From assembly GCA_902607625.1 (NCBI GenBank), contig CACLKR010000001.1, forward strand, positions 58,903 through 122,902: a stretch of DNA of 64,000 nt, given 5' to 3'. Position numbers and translations under genes: made by a program. Of this stretch, positions 44,160 through 53,889 are shown one piece after another (position 1 is the stretch's first letter; each line of letters begins with the position of its first letter). This DNA comes from an uncultured Pelagibacteraceae bacterium (GTDB lineage: Bacteria > Pseudomonadota > Alphaproteobacteria > Pelagibacterales > Pelagibacteraceae). The notes below the pieces were generated by a model. It had not been told where the DNA came from. It saw only the letters and a program-made list of their open reading frames with translations, and ran no database searches.

Positions 44160-44741
44160 ATGAAACTTAATGGATCTTACAAATTAAATGTGAAAAAAGA
44201 AATTGTTTGGAAAGCATTAAACGATGAAAATATTTTAAAAAAGTGCATTCCTGGCTGTGTATCCTTTGAAAAAGAAAGTAATACAGTTTTTAATGTTGTA
44301 GCTACTAATCAAATTGGTCCTATGAATGCCACTTTTTCAGGATTAGTTACCTTGTCAAATATACAAGTAAATCAAAGTTATACTTTATCAGGAGAAGGTC
44401 AGTCATCTGTTGGTTTTGCAAACGGTAATGCTGATGTAGATTTAACTGAAAAAAATGGTGTAACTACTTTAAGTTACGAAGTTGATGTTAACGTCGGTGG
44501 TAAAGTAGCTCAACTAGGATCGAGATTGATTGACGGTGTGGCTAAGAAAATGTCAGATTATTTTTTTGGTCGTTTTGCTGATGTCGTTGCGTCTGTAAAT
44601 GAAAATGCCGTAAGAATTTCTGATACTGGTGAAAAGAGAGTTAAAGAACTTAAATCTAATTTTTTGAATAAGTATATATATTCAGCTGTTACAATTTTAA
44701 TTCTACTTTTAGTTGTAATTCTTTATTTTGTTTCACGTTAA
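44160..44741 (+). CDS. coxG: CoxG-like SRPBCC protein with membrane anchor
   Basis: The 193-residue protein has an SRPBCC/START fold (residues 1-150) with KKCIPGCVSFEKE and SGEGQSSVGFANGNADVDL, both CoxG signatures. A C-terminal membrane helix (about 172-191) follows. CoxG anchors CO dehydrogenase-type molybdenum hydroxylases at the inner membrane in aerobic CO oxidisers. Here it is 73 bp upstream of coxS. The role in a form II enzyme is inferred from the same gene set. Confidence 0.83.
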   Translation: MKLNGSYKLNVKKEIVWKALNDENILKKCIPGCVSFEKESNTVFNVVATNQIGPMNATFSGLVTLSNIQVNQSYTLSGEGQSSVGFANGNADVDLTEKNGVTTLSYEVDVNVGGKVAQLGSRLIDGVAKKMSDYFFGRFADVVASVNENAVRISDTGEKRVKELKSNFLNKYIYSAVTILILLLVVILYFVSR

Positions 44742-44814
44742 ATACTGGTTGAAGTATTTCTGTTATTGAGTTCTAATAAATTAATTACTTGGTATTATTT
44801 TTAGAGGGAGGATA

Positions 44815-45276
44815 ATGGCAGTAATCAATATTACAGTTAATGGAATTAAAATTTCGAAAGAGATTGCTGATAATACGATATTATCAGATTTTCTACGAGA
44901 TGATTTAGCGCTTACCGGAACACATATAGGTTGTGATACATCTCAGTGTGGAGCATGTGTGGTTCATTTAAATGGAAATTCAATAAAAAGCTGCACTGCT
45001 TTAGTAGCTGATTGTGATAGGAGCGAAATAACTACTATTGAAGGACTAGCAACTAATGGAAAATTACATCCTATGCAAGAAGCTTTTAAAAAAAATCATG
45101 GTTTACAATGTGGTTTTTGTACACCTGGCATGGTTATGAGTGCTGTGGACCTATTGAAAAAAAATAAAAATCCAAGCGAACAAGAAATACGAGATTGGTT
45201 GGAAGGTAACATATGTCGTTGTACAGGTTACCAAGGAATAGTGGCTGCTGTGAAAGATGCAGCTTCAAAAATGTAA
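44815..45276 (+). CDS. Molybdenum hydroxylase iron-sulfur subunit (CoxS-like)
   Basis: The 153-residue protein binds two [2Fe-2S] clusters. The plant-type site is [16 protein letters not shown] with a later Cys, and the helical-domain site is CGFCTPGM and NICRCTGY. It passes electrons from the molybdenum site to FAD. An unusually strong ribosome site (AGAGGGAGG) precedes its ATG. It starts the order S-L-M, which is the arrangement described for form II CoxL-like operons. Confidence 0.92.
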   Translation: MAVINITVNGIKISKEIADNTILSDFLRDDLALTGTHIGCDTSQCGACVVHLNGNSIKSCTALVADCDRSEITTIEGLATNGKLHPMQEAFKKNHGLQCGFCTPGMVMSAVDLLKKNKNPSEQEIRDWLEGNICRCTGYQGIVAAVKDAASKM

Positions 45277-45285
45277 GGAAAAAAT

Positions 45286-47658
45286 ATGGCAAATTTAGTT
45301 GGAGCAAAAATAGAACGAAAAGAAGATAAAAAATTTCTGACTGGTAAGGGTAGATATACAGCAGATATTAATTTACCTAAACAAACTTATGCCTATTTTG
45401 TTCGTTCTCCTCACGCAAGAGCAAAAATTACTAAGTTAGATCATTCTAAAGCTATGAAGGCTCCAGGAGTAATAGATGTTTTTACAGGAGATTGCGTAGC
45501 CAAAGATAAAATTGGTGGATTAATATGTGGTTGGAAAATTGTAAGTCAAGACGGGAAAGATATGAAATGTCCACCCCACCCTGTTCTTGCGAAAGATTCA
45601 GTAAATTTTGTAGGTGATCATGTTGCCGTTGTTGTTGCGGAAACACTGGAACAAGCAAAAAATGCAGCTGAGTTAGTTAATGTGAGCTACAAAGTGCAAA
45701 GAGCAGTTACAAGAACTGATGAAGCAACAAAATTTGAAAACATACACGAGGGAATTGATAACAATTTATCTTTTGACTTCTTGTTAGGGGATAAAGGAAA
45801 AACTGATGAAGCTTTTTCTAAAGCTGATAAAATTGTTAAACTTGATGTAGTAAATAACAGATTAATACCAAATGCTATGGAGCCACGAGCTGCTATTGGT
45901 GACTATAATACATCTTCAGATGAATTAACTTTATATACAGCAAGTCAAAATCCACATTTAGATAGATTAATTATGTCAGCTTTTAATGCTGTACATCCAG
46001 AACATAAATTTAGAATTGTATCTCCCGATGTAGGTGGAGGTTTTGGATCTAAAATTAATGTTTATGCAGAAGATGTGGTAGTTGCTTATGCATCAAAAAA
46101 AATTGGAAGACCGGTTAAATGGGTAGCTGAAAGAAGTGAATCGTTTATGTCAGATAACCATGGTAGAGATCATGTTACCCACGCTGAACTAGCAGTTAAC
46201 AACGAGGGAAAGATAACAGGTATAAAAGTTGACACAATTGCAAATTTAGGAGCCTATTCTCTAGTTCTAGCTGCTGTAACACCAACATATTTGTATGCTC
46301 CTTTACTTTTAGGAATTTACGATATCCCAACAGCTTGTTGTACTGTTAAAGGTGTTTATACAAATACAGCTCCAACTGATGCTTACAGAGGAGCAGGCAG
46401 ACCAGAAGCAACATATGTAATAGAAAGAATTGTTACTGAGGCTGCAAAGGAAATTGGGATGGATCAAGCAGAGTTTAGAAAGAAAAACTTTATTCAGAAA
46501 TTTCCACATCAACAGTGTTTAGTACATAATATAGATTCAGGCGATTATAACGCTCATTTGGACAAAGCTATAGAGTTAGCAGATTACAAAAATTTTGAAA
46601 ATAGAAGATCACAGTCTGCAAAAAAAGGAAAGTTAAGAGGTATAGGTTTCTCTACTTATTTTGAAGCGTGCGGAGTTGCTCCATCAGCTGTAGTAATGTC
46701 AATTGGTTCTGGAGTAGGTTTGTGGGAATCTGCTGAAGTAAGATTTAACGCTACAGGAAATGTCTCTGTTTTTACCGGAGCTCATAGTCACGGACAAAGT
46801 CATGATACAACGTTTGCTCAAATCGTTGGCGATAAACTCGGTGTTGCTATTGAAAATATCGATATTGTTCACGGAGATACTGACAAAGGACCTTTTGGAA
46901 TGGGAACCTACGGATCGAGATCACTTGCAGTTGGAGGAACAGCAATAGTTAACGCATGCGATAAAATAATTGCAAAAGGTAAAAAAGTTGCTGCCAAAAT
47001 GCTTGAAGGAAAACCAGAAGATATAGATTTTAAGGCTGGAGAATTTATATTAAAAAATTCAAATAAAAAGAAAACAATTGGTGAAATAGCGTTTGCTTGT
47101 TACCTACCAGGAACATTTGGAGATGTTAATTCCCCGCTTCCTGAAGGAGTAGAACCAGGTTTAATTGAAACTTCTTTTTTTGATCCCTCTAATTTTTCAT
47201 TTCCTTCAGGCTCACATATTTGTGAAGTTGAAGTTGATGAAGAAACAGGAGAAACAAAATTAGTTAAATATACTGTGGTAGATGATTTTGGCACAGTTAT
47301 AAATCCTTTGATTGTTGAAGGCCAAGTATACGGTGGTGTAGCTCAAGGAGTTGGGCAAGCTTTATATGAAAATGCACACTATGATGAATCAGGCCAATTA
47401 ACATCTGCATCATACATGGATTATACAATGCCAAGAGCAGATAATTTTCCTCAGATGACTTTGGATTATACTTGCACTCCAGCGACTTCTAACCCATTAG
47501 GTGCTAAAGGGTGTGGTGAAGCTGGGACGATTGCGGCGCCCGCAGCTGTAATGAATGCGGTAATTGATGCTGTTGGAACTGACGTTCAAATGCCAGCAAC
47601 AGCAGAAAAAGTTTGGAAAGCCTTGAAAAAAAATGGTTCTAAGAAAGCAGCGGCTTAA
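45286..47658 (+). CDS. Molybdenum hydroxylase large subunit, form II CoxL-like
   Basis: The 790-residue subunit belongs to the xanthine oxidase family. The active-site loop reads AYRGAGR (residues 366-372), the form II signature, and not AYxCSFR of true CO dehydrogenase, so the Cys-S-Cu ligand is missing. The catalytic Glu is in KGCGEAG (Glu745). GGGFGSK and QGVGQALYE are cofactor motifs. It likely hydroxylates an aldehyde, purine or N-heterocycle. Nine bp separate it from the S gene. Substrate unknown. Confidence 0.92.
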   Translation: MANLVGAKIERKEDKKFLTGKGRYTADINLPKQTYAYFVRSPHARAKITKLDHSKAMKAPGVIDVFTGDCVAKDKIGGLICGWKIVSQDGKDMKCPPHPVLAKDSVNFVGDHVAVVVAETLEQAKNAAELVNVSYKVQRAVTRTDEATKFENIHEGIDNNLSFDFLLGDKGKTDEAFSKADKIVKLDVVNNRLIPNAMEPRAAIGDYNTSSDELTLYTASQNPHLDRLIMSAFNAVHPEHKFRIVSPDVGGGFGSKINVYAEDVVVAYASKKIGRPVKWVAERSESFMSDNHGRDHVTHAELAVNNEGKITGIKVDTIANLGAYSLVLAAVTPTYLYAPLLLGIYDIPTACCTVKGVYTNTAPTDAYRGAGRPEATYVIERIVTEAAKEIGMDQAEFRKKNFIQKFPHQQCLVHNIDSGDYNAHLDKAIELADYKNFENRRSQSAKKGKLRGIGFSTYFEACGVAPSAVVMSIGSGVGLWESAEVRFNATGNVSVFTGAHSHGQSHDTTFAQIVGDKLGVAIENIDIVHGDTDKGPFGMGTYGSRSLAVGGTAIVNACDKIIAKGKKVAAKMLEGKPEDIDFKAGEFILKNSNKKKTIGEIAFACYLPGTFGDVNSPLPEGVEPGLIETSFFDPSNFSFPSGSHICEVEVDEETGETKLVKYTVVDDFGTVINPLIVEGQVYGGVAQGVGQALYENAHYDESGQLTSASYMDYTMPRADNFPQMTLDYTCTPATSNPLGAKGCGEAGTIAAPAAVMNAVIDAVGTDVQMPATAEKVWKALKKNGSKKAAA

Positions 47659-47660
47659 AT

Positions 47661-48446
47661 ATGAAAAGTTTTAATTTTAAATCGGCAACAAATACAAAAG
47701 AAGCTGTAAAATTAATTTCTGGCCGGGCTACTTTTTTAGCTGGAGGAATGACACTTTTACCAGCAATAAAACTTAGATTGGCTGCTTATTCAGATCTTAT
47801 AAACATAAAAAAGATTAAAGGTCTATCAGGTATTAAAGTATCGAGTAAATCTTTAAGAATTGGATCTACAACCACACATGCAGAGGTCGCTGCTTCAAAA
47901 GAAGTTGGCAAAAGTATTTCATCTCTTGCAATTCTTGCCGAAGGTATTGGCGATCCTCAGGTTAGAAATAGAGGAACAATTGGAGGCTCTATTGCAAATA
48001 ATGACCCTGCTGCAGATTACCCTTCGGCGTGTTTAGCTTTAAACGCAACTATTCATACAAGTAAAAGAAAAATTTCTGCAGATAAATTTTTCACAGGCAT
48101 GTTTGAAACAGATTTAAAAAAAGGAGAACTTGTAGAATCGATTGAGTTTGAAGTTCCAGAAAAATCAAGTTATGCGAAATTTCCAAATCCTGCTTCAAGG
48201 TACGCCTTAGTGGGTGTTTATGTTGCAAAATTAAAAAAAGAAGTCAGAGTTGCAGTGACTGGTGTAGAAAGTTGCGTATTTAGATGCAAAAAACTTGAAG
48301 ATGCGCTATCAAGTAATTTTTCATCTTCAGCAATTGATAACGTAAATATTTCAAGTAAAGGGTTTAATGCTGATATTCACGCTTCAGCTGAATATAGAGC
48401 TCACATTATCAAAGTAATGGCTAAAAAAGCAGTTTCAAGCTGCTAA
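47661..48446 (+). CDS. Molybdenum hydroxylase FAD subunit (CoxM-like)
   Basis: The 261-residue FAD-binding protein has LAGGMTLLPAIKLRL and the middle motif RNRGTIGGSIANNDPAADYPS, both flavin-contact signatures of CoxM/XdhB. It moves electrons from the iron-sulfur subunit to an acceptor. It starts 2 bp after the large subunit stop. The length is a little short of the usual 270-290 but both domains are present. Confidence 0.9.
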   Translation: MKSFNFKSATNTKEAVKLISGRATFLAGGMTLLPAIKLRLAAYSDLINIKKIKGLSGIKVSSKSLRIGSTTTHAEVAASKEVGKSISSLAILAEGIGDPQVRNRGTIGGSIANNDPAADYPSACLALNATIHTSKRKISADKFFTGMFETDLKKGELVESIEFEVPEKSSYAKFPNPASRYALVGVYVAKLKKEVRVAVTGVESCVFRCKKLEDALSSNFSSSAIDNVNISSKGFNADIHASAEYRAHIIKVMAKKAVSSC

Positions 48447-48485
48447 GAGTTCAAACTTAACAAATTTTAAATTAGAATAGAGCAA

Positions 48486-48815
48486 ATGAAAAATTCATTT
48501 GATGAAAAAATATTGGAGGAAGCCAAAGATTGGCTTGAAGCAAAACGAAACGTAGTTTTAGCAACGGTTATCCAAACTTGGGGATCTTCACCGAGACCTA
48601 TAGGAAGTCGGATGATAATAAATGATAAAGGAGATTTTTCAGGATCAGTATCTGGTGGATGCGTTGAAACAGCGGTGGTTAGAGAGTGTTTGGGTTTATT
48701 TAAAGAAAAGAAACCTTTTAAAAAAATAGAATTTAAAGTGTCAAATGAAAGTGCTTGGGAAGTAGGTTTGGCCTGCGGTGGGGAAATTGCAATTTTTTTG
48801 GAACAAATTAATTAA
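48486..48815 (+). CDS. XdhC/CoxI N-terminal domain protein
   Basis: The 109-residue protein has ATVIQTWGSSPRPIGSRMIIN and SGSVSGGCVETAVV, the XdhC/CoxI N-terminal domain, with a conserved Cys in GLACGGEI. XdhC-type proteins bind and sulfurate molybdenum cofactor before insertion. The Rossmann half is a separate gene (48971-49651), so the usual single protein is split. It lies 39 bp after the FAD subunit. Confidence 0.85.
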   Translation: MKNSFDEKILEEAKDWLEAKRNVVLATVIQTWGSSPRPIGSRMIINDKGDFSGSVSGGCVETAVVRECLGLFKEKKPFKKIEFKVSNESAWEVGLACGGEIAIFLEQIN

Positions 48816-48827
48816 TAGAAAAATATT

Positions 48828-48971
48828 ATGGGTACATTTGTAACTTGGCATAAGAAGTACATCAAATGGTGGGCAAAAAAACTAAACATATCTAATTACG
48901 GTCTCCTTTGGATTTCTTTTATTAAAGGCCTAATTATAGGATTATTGATTTATCATTTTTTTATAAATTAA
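48828..48971 (+). CDS. Hypothetical 47-aa membrane protein between the XdhC halves
   Basis: An ATG at 48828 opens 47 codons ending in TAA at 48969-48971, and the last A is the first base of the next gene's ATG (TAATG). The product has a Trp/Lys-rich N-terminus (TWHKKYIKWWAKKL) and one membrane helix (about residues 26-46, WISFIKGLIIGLLIYHFF). Tight coupling in the operon supports it being a real gene. The family is not known to me. It may tie the cofactor-maturation proteins to the membrane. Confidence 0.6.
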   Translation: MGTFVTWHKKYIKWWAKKLNISNYGLLWISFIKGLIIGLLIYHFFIN

Positions 48972-49651
48972 TGAAAAAACAATTGCTTAATGAAATTATT
49001 GAAAAAAAAGAAAAAAAGATAGAATTTGCAATCATTACTAATCTTGAAAATGGAGAGAGTTGTGTTTTTGAAAAAAATAAACCCATAAGCAAAAATTTTG
49101 AAAAACATAAAGAAAAAATCAATTTCCAATTTGAAAAAAAAAAGAACGGTATTATAGAAGGGACAAACATATTTGTTGAAACCTATATTCGTCCAATAAA
49201 AGTTATTATTGTTGGCGCTGTCCATATTGCCCAGTATTTAGTAAATTTTGCAAAAAGTTTAAATTTTGAAATTTCAATTATTGATCCTAGAGGCTACTTT
49301 GCTTCAAAAAAAAGATTTCCAGATATCAAGATAATCAATAAATGGCCTAAGGAAGCTTTTGCAGAAATAAAAACGGATCAAAACACTGCTCTGATAGCTT
49401 TAACCCATGATCCTAAAATTGACGACCCTGCCCTTCAGCATGCATTAAAAAACAATTTTTTTTACATTGGAGCTCTTGGAAGTAAAAAAACTCACGCTAA
49501 CAGATGCTCAAGACTTAAGGAAGCTGGATTTAATGATGGGCAAATCAATAAAATTTTTGGACCTATTGGTATAAAATTAGGTGGCAGATCAGCTCCAGAG
49601 ATAGCTTTATCAATTATTGCCCAACTAGTTTCTGAAGTTTATAATAAATAA
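48971..49651 (+). CDS. XdhC/CoxF Rossmann-domain protein
   Basis: The 226-residue protein has an N-terminal basic region of about 75 residues, then a Rossmann-type domain with VIIVGAVHIAQYLVNFAKSL, DPRGYFASKKRFP, LTHDPKIDDPAL and YIGALGSKKTHANR, the XdhC C-terminal signature, and GIKLGGRSAPEIALSI at the end. It works in molybdenum-cofactor sulfuration and loading with the 109-residue protein upstream. It shares a base with both neighbours (TAATG junctions). Confidence 0.85.
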   Translation: MKKQLLNEIIEKKEKKIEFAIITNLENGESCVFEKNKPISKNFEKHKEKINFQFEKKKNGIIEGTNIFVETYIRPIKVIIVGAVHIAQYLVNFAKSLNFEISIIDPRGYFASKKRFPDIKIINKWPKEAFAEIKTDQNTALIALTHDPKIDDPALQHALKNNFFYIGALGSKKTHANRCSRLKEAGFNDGQINKIFGPIGIKLGGRSAPEIALSIIAQLVSEVYNK

Positions 49652-50829
49652 TGAAAAAATTTCTAGCAATCTTAGTTCTGGCCTTTCTATATAGTAGTAA
49701 TGCTAATGCAGGTGTTAATGAACCTGGATCTGGTCATATTGGTGCTATTAAAAATGTGAAAAGCGTTTATTATGAACATCTCGCAAAAGTAAAAAAAAAA
49801 AACCAACATTTAATTCATTATGTTTCTACTAGTGCAAGTGGTAGTTGGGCAGGTTGGGCACTTCACGTTAAAAAAATTAATGAAAAGTCTCATAAGAAAG
49901 CTTACAAAAAATGTATGAAGTATGCAGCTGATTGGACCCAAGAAGATTGTTTTCTATTTGCTATTGACGATAAAATCGTTTGGAACCTTGAAGGAGTAGC
50001 AAAAGGTATAAGTGCTGAAGAAAAAGCGGAAATAGAAAAGCAAGCGCAAATCGATAAAAAACCAGGAAGATTTTTTGAAGATCAGCCTGATGTAAGCGAC
50101 GACTATCAAATTCATTTTAATTATTTACTTGCCTTAGACGGTGAAGACAGGGAATGGGATATTAACGGCAAGATGGAAGAAATGTTACTCGAAATGAATG
50201 AAAAGATGCTTAAAGCTACAGCCAGACATAAATATTCGGGTGGAGTAGCAAAAAAATATAAATTTGATTTTAGAAAAGATGGAAAGCTAGACATAACCTT
50301 CGTAAGGGTGGACAAACAGAGAAAACGATTACCTAAACATCCTAATGGCTATTTTGCTCCTTTTTTGTATGACACAATGAAAATGAATAATCCAAAAAAA
50401 ATATACTATAACTTTGCTGATATAAATCATCCGACAGACGGAGGAGAAGCCGGGGTACCTATGGGATCAACTTTTTTAAAAAACAAGCATGTTAAAATAA
50501 AGAAAAAAATTATTCTAATAACATTACACGAACTTCATCATGCTCAAGGAGGTGGTTTTGCGTGCGTACCAGGAATGGGCGACGATGGTCACTATGTTGG
50601 TGAACGGAAAGTCCAATTGGGTGATGGAACAAGTCTTGGTTCAACCTATATACATAAAGTAGAGGGTTGTCCTGAACTTGTTGATTCTGTTTATTTGACC
50701 CCAACATCCGATCAACCTTACGATCCTTATCAATTATTATGTAAAAATAAATTAGGAAGATATAATCATCCTAAAGCTGATATAGGTTCATATTGTAAGT
50801 GGCATTTTGTACCTGGGAATTATAAGTAG
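49651..50829 (+). CDS. Secreted protein with HELHH motif, putative metalloprotease-like
   Basis: The 392-residue protein has a signal peptide of about 20 residues ending NANA. No known family is recognised. The motif HELHH at residues 293-297, in the context ITLHELHHAQGGG, fits the HExxH zinc site of metallopeptidases, preceded by hydrophobic residues. Cysteines late in the chain may form disulfides in the periplasm. It is coupled to the XdhC gene (TAATG) inside the molybdenum operon. A peptidase activity is inferred from the motif only. Confidence 0.55.
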   Translation: MKKFLAILVLAFLYSSNANAGVNEPGSGHIGAIKNVKSVYYEHLAKVKKKNQHLIHYVSTSASGSWAGWALHVKKINEKSHKKAYKKCMKYAADWTQEDCFLFAIDDKIVWNLEGVAKGISAEEKAEIEKQAQIDKKPGRFFEDQPDVSDDYQIHFNYLLALDGEDREWDINGKMEEMLLEMNEKMLKATARHKYSGGVAKKYKFDFRKDGKLDITFVRVDKQRKRLPKHPNGYFAPFLYDTMKMNNPKKIYYNFADINHPTDGGEAGVPMGSTFLKNKHVKIKKKIILITLHELHHAQGGGFACVPGMGDDGHYVGERKVQLGDGTSLGSTYIHKVEGCPELVDSVYLTPTSDQPYDPYQLLCKNKLGRYNHPKADIGSYCKWHFVPGNYK

Positions 50830-50859
50830 TAAGAGGAACGCAAGATAACTAAAATCTTT

Positions 50860-51447
50860 ATGGGTGAAATTAATAAGATCTCAGCTATTTTACTAGCCGC
50901 AGGTCAATCAAAAAGAATGGTTGGTGAGAATAAATTAACCAAAGAAATAAAAGGCATTCCTTTAATAAAGCTTTCAGTAAAAAACATTTTAGCTAGTTCA
51001 ATCGATGAATTGATTGTTGTTCTTGGACATCAAAAAGAAATCATTGAAACACTTATTGATAAAAATGAGAAAATAAAATTTGTTTTTAATAAAGATTTTG
51101 AAAGTGGAATGGCCTCTTCTATCAAGACAGGAATAGATAATTTATCTGACAAAACTGGAGCTTTCTTCATATGTTTGGGTGATATGCCTATGGTAAGTCA
51201 TGATATTTATAATCAACTAATTGAATCTAAAGATAATAAAGAAATAATCGTTCCAACCTACAAAGGACATCAAGGAAACCCTGTTCTATTTGATAAATCA
51301 ATGAAAGAAAAAGTATTGGATATCAGGGGCGATGTTGGTGCTAAAAAGATATTGGAATTAAACAAAGATAAAATATTAAACTTAGAGATTAATGATCAAA
51401 GCATAAGCAAGGGCTTTAATACTCAGGGCGATTTTAACTCTTTATAG
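50860..51447 (+). CDS. MobA/MocA-like molybdenum cofactor nucleotidyltransferase
   Basis: The 195-residue GT-A-fold protein starts [20 protein letters not shown] (nucleotide-binding loop) and has [12 protein letters not shown] with the metal Asp and [15 protein letters not shown], typical of MocA/MobA-like proteins. MocA adds CMP to molybdopterin in hydroxylase operons, so it would complete the cofactor for the coxSLM-like enzyme. It ends 14 bp inside the convergent flavoprotein gene. Confidence 0.85.
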   Translation: MGEINKISAILLAAGQSKRMVGENKLTKEIKGIPLIKLSVKNILASSIDELIVVLGHQKEIIETLIDKNEKIKFVFNKDFESGMASSIKTGIDNLSDKTGAFFICLGDMPMVSHDIYNQLIESKDNKEIIVPTYKGHQGNPVLFDKSMKEKVLDIRGDVGAKKILELNKDKILNLEINDQSISKGFNTQGDFNSL

Positions 51448-53875
51448 TTCTGTTGTCGGGATCGTGAAGTGGTTTAGTTTCTATGATGGCTTTATATTTT
51501 ATTTTTTCTACTTCAATTTCTATATCTTTACCATTTAGGTTTTGTCCTGAATTCACATAACCAAAAGCCATATTTTTTTTAAAATTAAACGAATAATTTC
51601 CCGATGTTGTTCTTCCAATAATTTTTCCATCACTTAATATCGGCTCATCGTGAAGTAATAAAGGAAATCCAGGTTTATTTTCTTTAAGACTTAAAATTAC
51701 AAGTTTCTTTTTAGGTTTTTGATCCTTGATTTTAAGAAGAGCTTCTTTACCAATAAAATCTACATTTTTTTTATAGCTAATTGCAAAATTCAAACCTGCC
51801 TCATATTGATTTTCCCCTGGCGACATATCATGCCCCCAATGTAAATATCCTTTTTCCATTCTCATTGTATCCATTGCAAACATTCCGCAATGAGAAAGAT
51901 TAAACTCTTTACCTTTGCTGACTATCAAATTGTATATTTCTCTTGATTCATTCATTTTTATATAAAGTTCAAAACCTAATTCACCTACATAAGATAGTCT
52001 TTGCGCGTATATTTTTTTATTATTTATTTTTATTTCTTTGCTTGTGCCAAATTTAAAATTTTCATTAGAGAAATCATCCGCTGACAACTTTGACATTAGA
52101 CTTCTGCTTTTAGGACCAAACACACCAAGACAAGCGACTTCATCTGTTACGTCCTTAAATTCCACTTCTTTTGATAAATATTTTAAAACATGAAATTTAT
52201 CATGTTCTTTGTTTGCCGCAGAAGTAACAATTCTAAAATAATTTTTATCCATGCAAACAACAGTTAAATCTGTTTCTATTCCTCCATCTTCATTTAACAT
52301 TTGAGTGTAAGTAGTTTTTCCAATTTCATTTTTAATGTTAGCAGTACAAATTCTTTGTAACTCGCTATGAGTTTTTTCTCCTTTTAAGTCGTACTTAGAA
52401 AAAGCAGTTAGATCGAACAAACCAACGTTTTTTCTTGCATTTTTTGTTTCAAATTCTACTGATGGATACCAGTTCTGGTAATTATAACTATATTGAAGTT
52501 CTGGTTTTTCATTATTTAAGGCAAACCATAATGGTCTTTCGTAACCTGCGGACGCCCCAAAACAAGCACCCACTTTTTTTAATTCTTCGTGATATGGAAA
52601 TAGTTTTTGATTTCTGGAAGTTTTATGTTGTTTGTATGGCCAATGCATTCCATACAAATCTCCCAAGGTTTCGGTTATTCTTTGTTTAATAAAATTAATT
52701 TCCGAATGCAATTTTTGAAATCTTTTTATGTCATATATAAACAAATCTTCATTGATGTGGCCATTCATCATCCATTCAGCTGTTACTTTTCCAGCTCCCC
52801 CACCACTACCAATTCCAATACTATTAAATCCACAACAAACAAAAAAGTTTTTAATTTCCGGAACTTCACCTAACAAAGTATTTGTATCAGGTGTAAAAGA
52901 TTCTGGTCCCGCAAAAAATTTTCTAATTCCTGCTTTTTCTAAAAGTGGCACTCGTTTAAATGATGCTTCTAAATAAGGCTCAAAATGATCAAAATTTTCA
53001 GGAAATTCGCCAAAAGAAAAATCATTGGGAACTTTATTTGTTTCTTCAAAAGCTGGAATTGATTTTCCTTCAAAAATTCCAACTAATAATTTGCCAGCAT
53101 CTTCCTTTAAATACAAACTGTCGTCAAAATCTCTTAATACAGGCAAATCTTTAGGTAAATCTTTAATTGGTTCTGTAATGATATAAAAGTGTTCCGCAGG
53201 ATACAAAGGTACGCTAACGCCTAGCTCCTCTCCTATTTGTCTTGACCACATTCCAGTTGCTAAAACTAGATACTCGCATTCAATTATTTGATTGTTTACT
53301 TTAACTCCAGAAACTCTTCTATTTTTGACTAAAATTTTTTCAACGGGACTTTTTTCATGTATTTGAACTCCTAATTCTTTTGCTGCTTTGGCTAATAAGT
53401 TAGTTACTCCAATTGGATCTGCCTGACCATCTCCTGGCATGAAAATACCACCCAAAATGTCTTTTTCATTTATTAATGGATAAATTTTTTTTATTTGATC
53501 AATGTTTAATACTTCTACATGAACATCAAACAATTGGGCTGTAGTCGCTTGTCTCTGCAGTTCCTGCCATCGTCCTTTGGTTGTTGCTACTGATAAGGCA
53601 CCATTCAATTTTAATCCCGCAGAAAAATCTATTTTTTTTTCTAATTCTTTATATAAGTCTGTCGTATATTTTCTTATTTTAGTAACAGCAGCCGTAGGTC
53701 CTAACTGACTTACCAGTCCTGCTGCATGCCATGTAGTCCCTGAAGTTAATTGATCTCTTTCAAGTAAAATTGTGTCTTTCCATCCAAATTTAGCTAAATG
53801 GTAAGCGCTAGAACATCCTGCTACTCCCCCGCCAATAATTACAACTTTAGCACCACTTGGTAACTCTTTTTCCAT
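51434..53875 (-). CDS. FAD-dependent oxidoreductase with GcvT domains (dimethylglycine/sarcosine dehydrogenase-like)
   Basis: The 813-residue protein has a DAO-type FAD domain ([33 protein letters not shown], residues 10-60), a linking domain, and GcvT and GcvT-C domains from about 430 that bind tetrahydrofolate. This plan is that of dimethylglycine and sarcosine dehydrogenases, which demethylate N-methylglycines and load methylene-THF. It is the last gene of an operon with an aminotransferase and ald. The exact N-methyl amine is not predictable. Confidence 0.85.
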   Translation of the reverse strand: MEKELPSGAKVVIIGGGVAGCSSAYHLAKFGWKDTILLERDQLTSGTTWHAAGLVSQLGPTAAVTKIRKYTTDLYKELEKKIDFSAGLKLNGALSVATTKGRWQELQRQATTAQLFDVHVEVLNIDQIKKIYPLINEKDILGGIFMPGDGQADPIGVTNLLAKAAKELGVQIHEKSPVEKILVKNRRVSGVKVNNQIIECEYLVLATGMWSRQIGEELGVSVPLYPAEHFYIITEPIKDLPKDLPVLRDFDDSLYLKEDAGKLLVGIFEGKSIPAFEETNKVPNDFSFGEFPENFDHFEPYLEASFKRVPLLEKAGIRKFFAGPESFTPDTNTLLGEVPEIKNFFVCCGFNSIGIGSGGGAGKVTAEWMMNGHINEDLFIYDIKRFQKLHSEINFIKQRITETLGDLYGMHWPYKQHKTSRNQKLFPYHEELKKVGACFGASAGYERPLWFALNNEKPELQYSYNYQNWYPSVEFETKNARKNVGLFDLTAFSKYDLKGEKTHSELQRICTANIKNEIGKTTYTQMLNEDGGIETDLTVVCMDKNYFRIVTSAANKEHDKFHVLKYLSKEVEFKDVTDEVACLGVFGPKSRSLMSKLSADDFSNENFKFGTSKEIKINNKKIYAQRLSYVGELGFELYIKMNESREIYNLIVSKGKEFNLSHCGMFAMDTMRMEKGYLHWGHDMSPGENQYEAGLNFAISYKKNVDFIGKEALLKIKDQKPKKKLVILSLKENKPGFPLLLHDEPILSDGKIIGRTTSGNYSFNFKKNMAFGYVNSGQNLNGKDIEIEVEKIKYKAIIETKPLHDPDNRTIKS

Positions 53876-53889
53876 TTAAAATATATTAA

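Noticed and set aside
44815..48446. True carbon monoxide dehydrogenase (form I)
   Set aside because: The large subunit has AYRGAGR and not the Cys-containing AYxCSFR loop, and gene order is S-L-M.
48968..49225. Two antisense frames with Phe-rich products opposite the XdhC Rossmann gene
   Set aside because: They are mirror frames of a Lys-rich coding sequence and show no family features.
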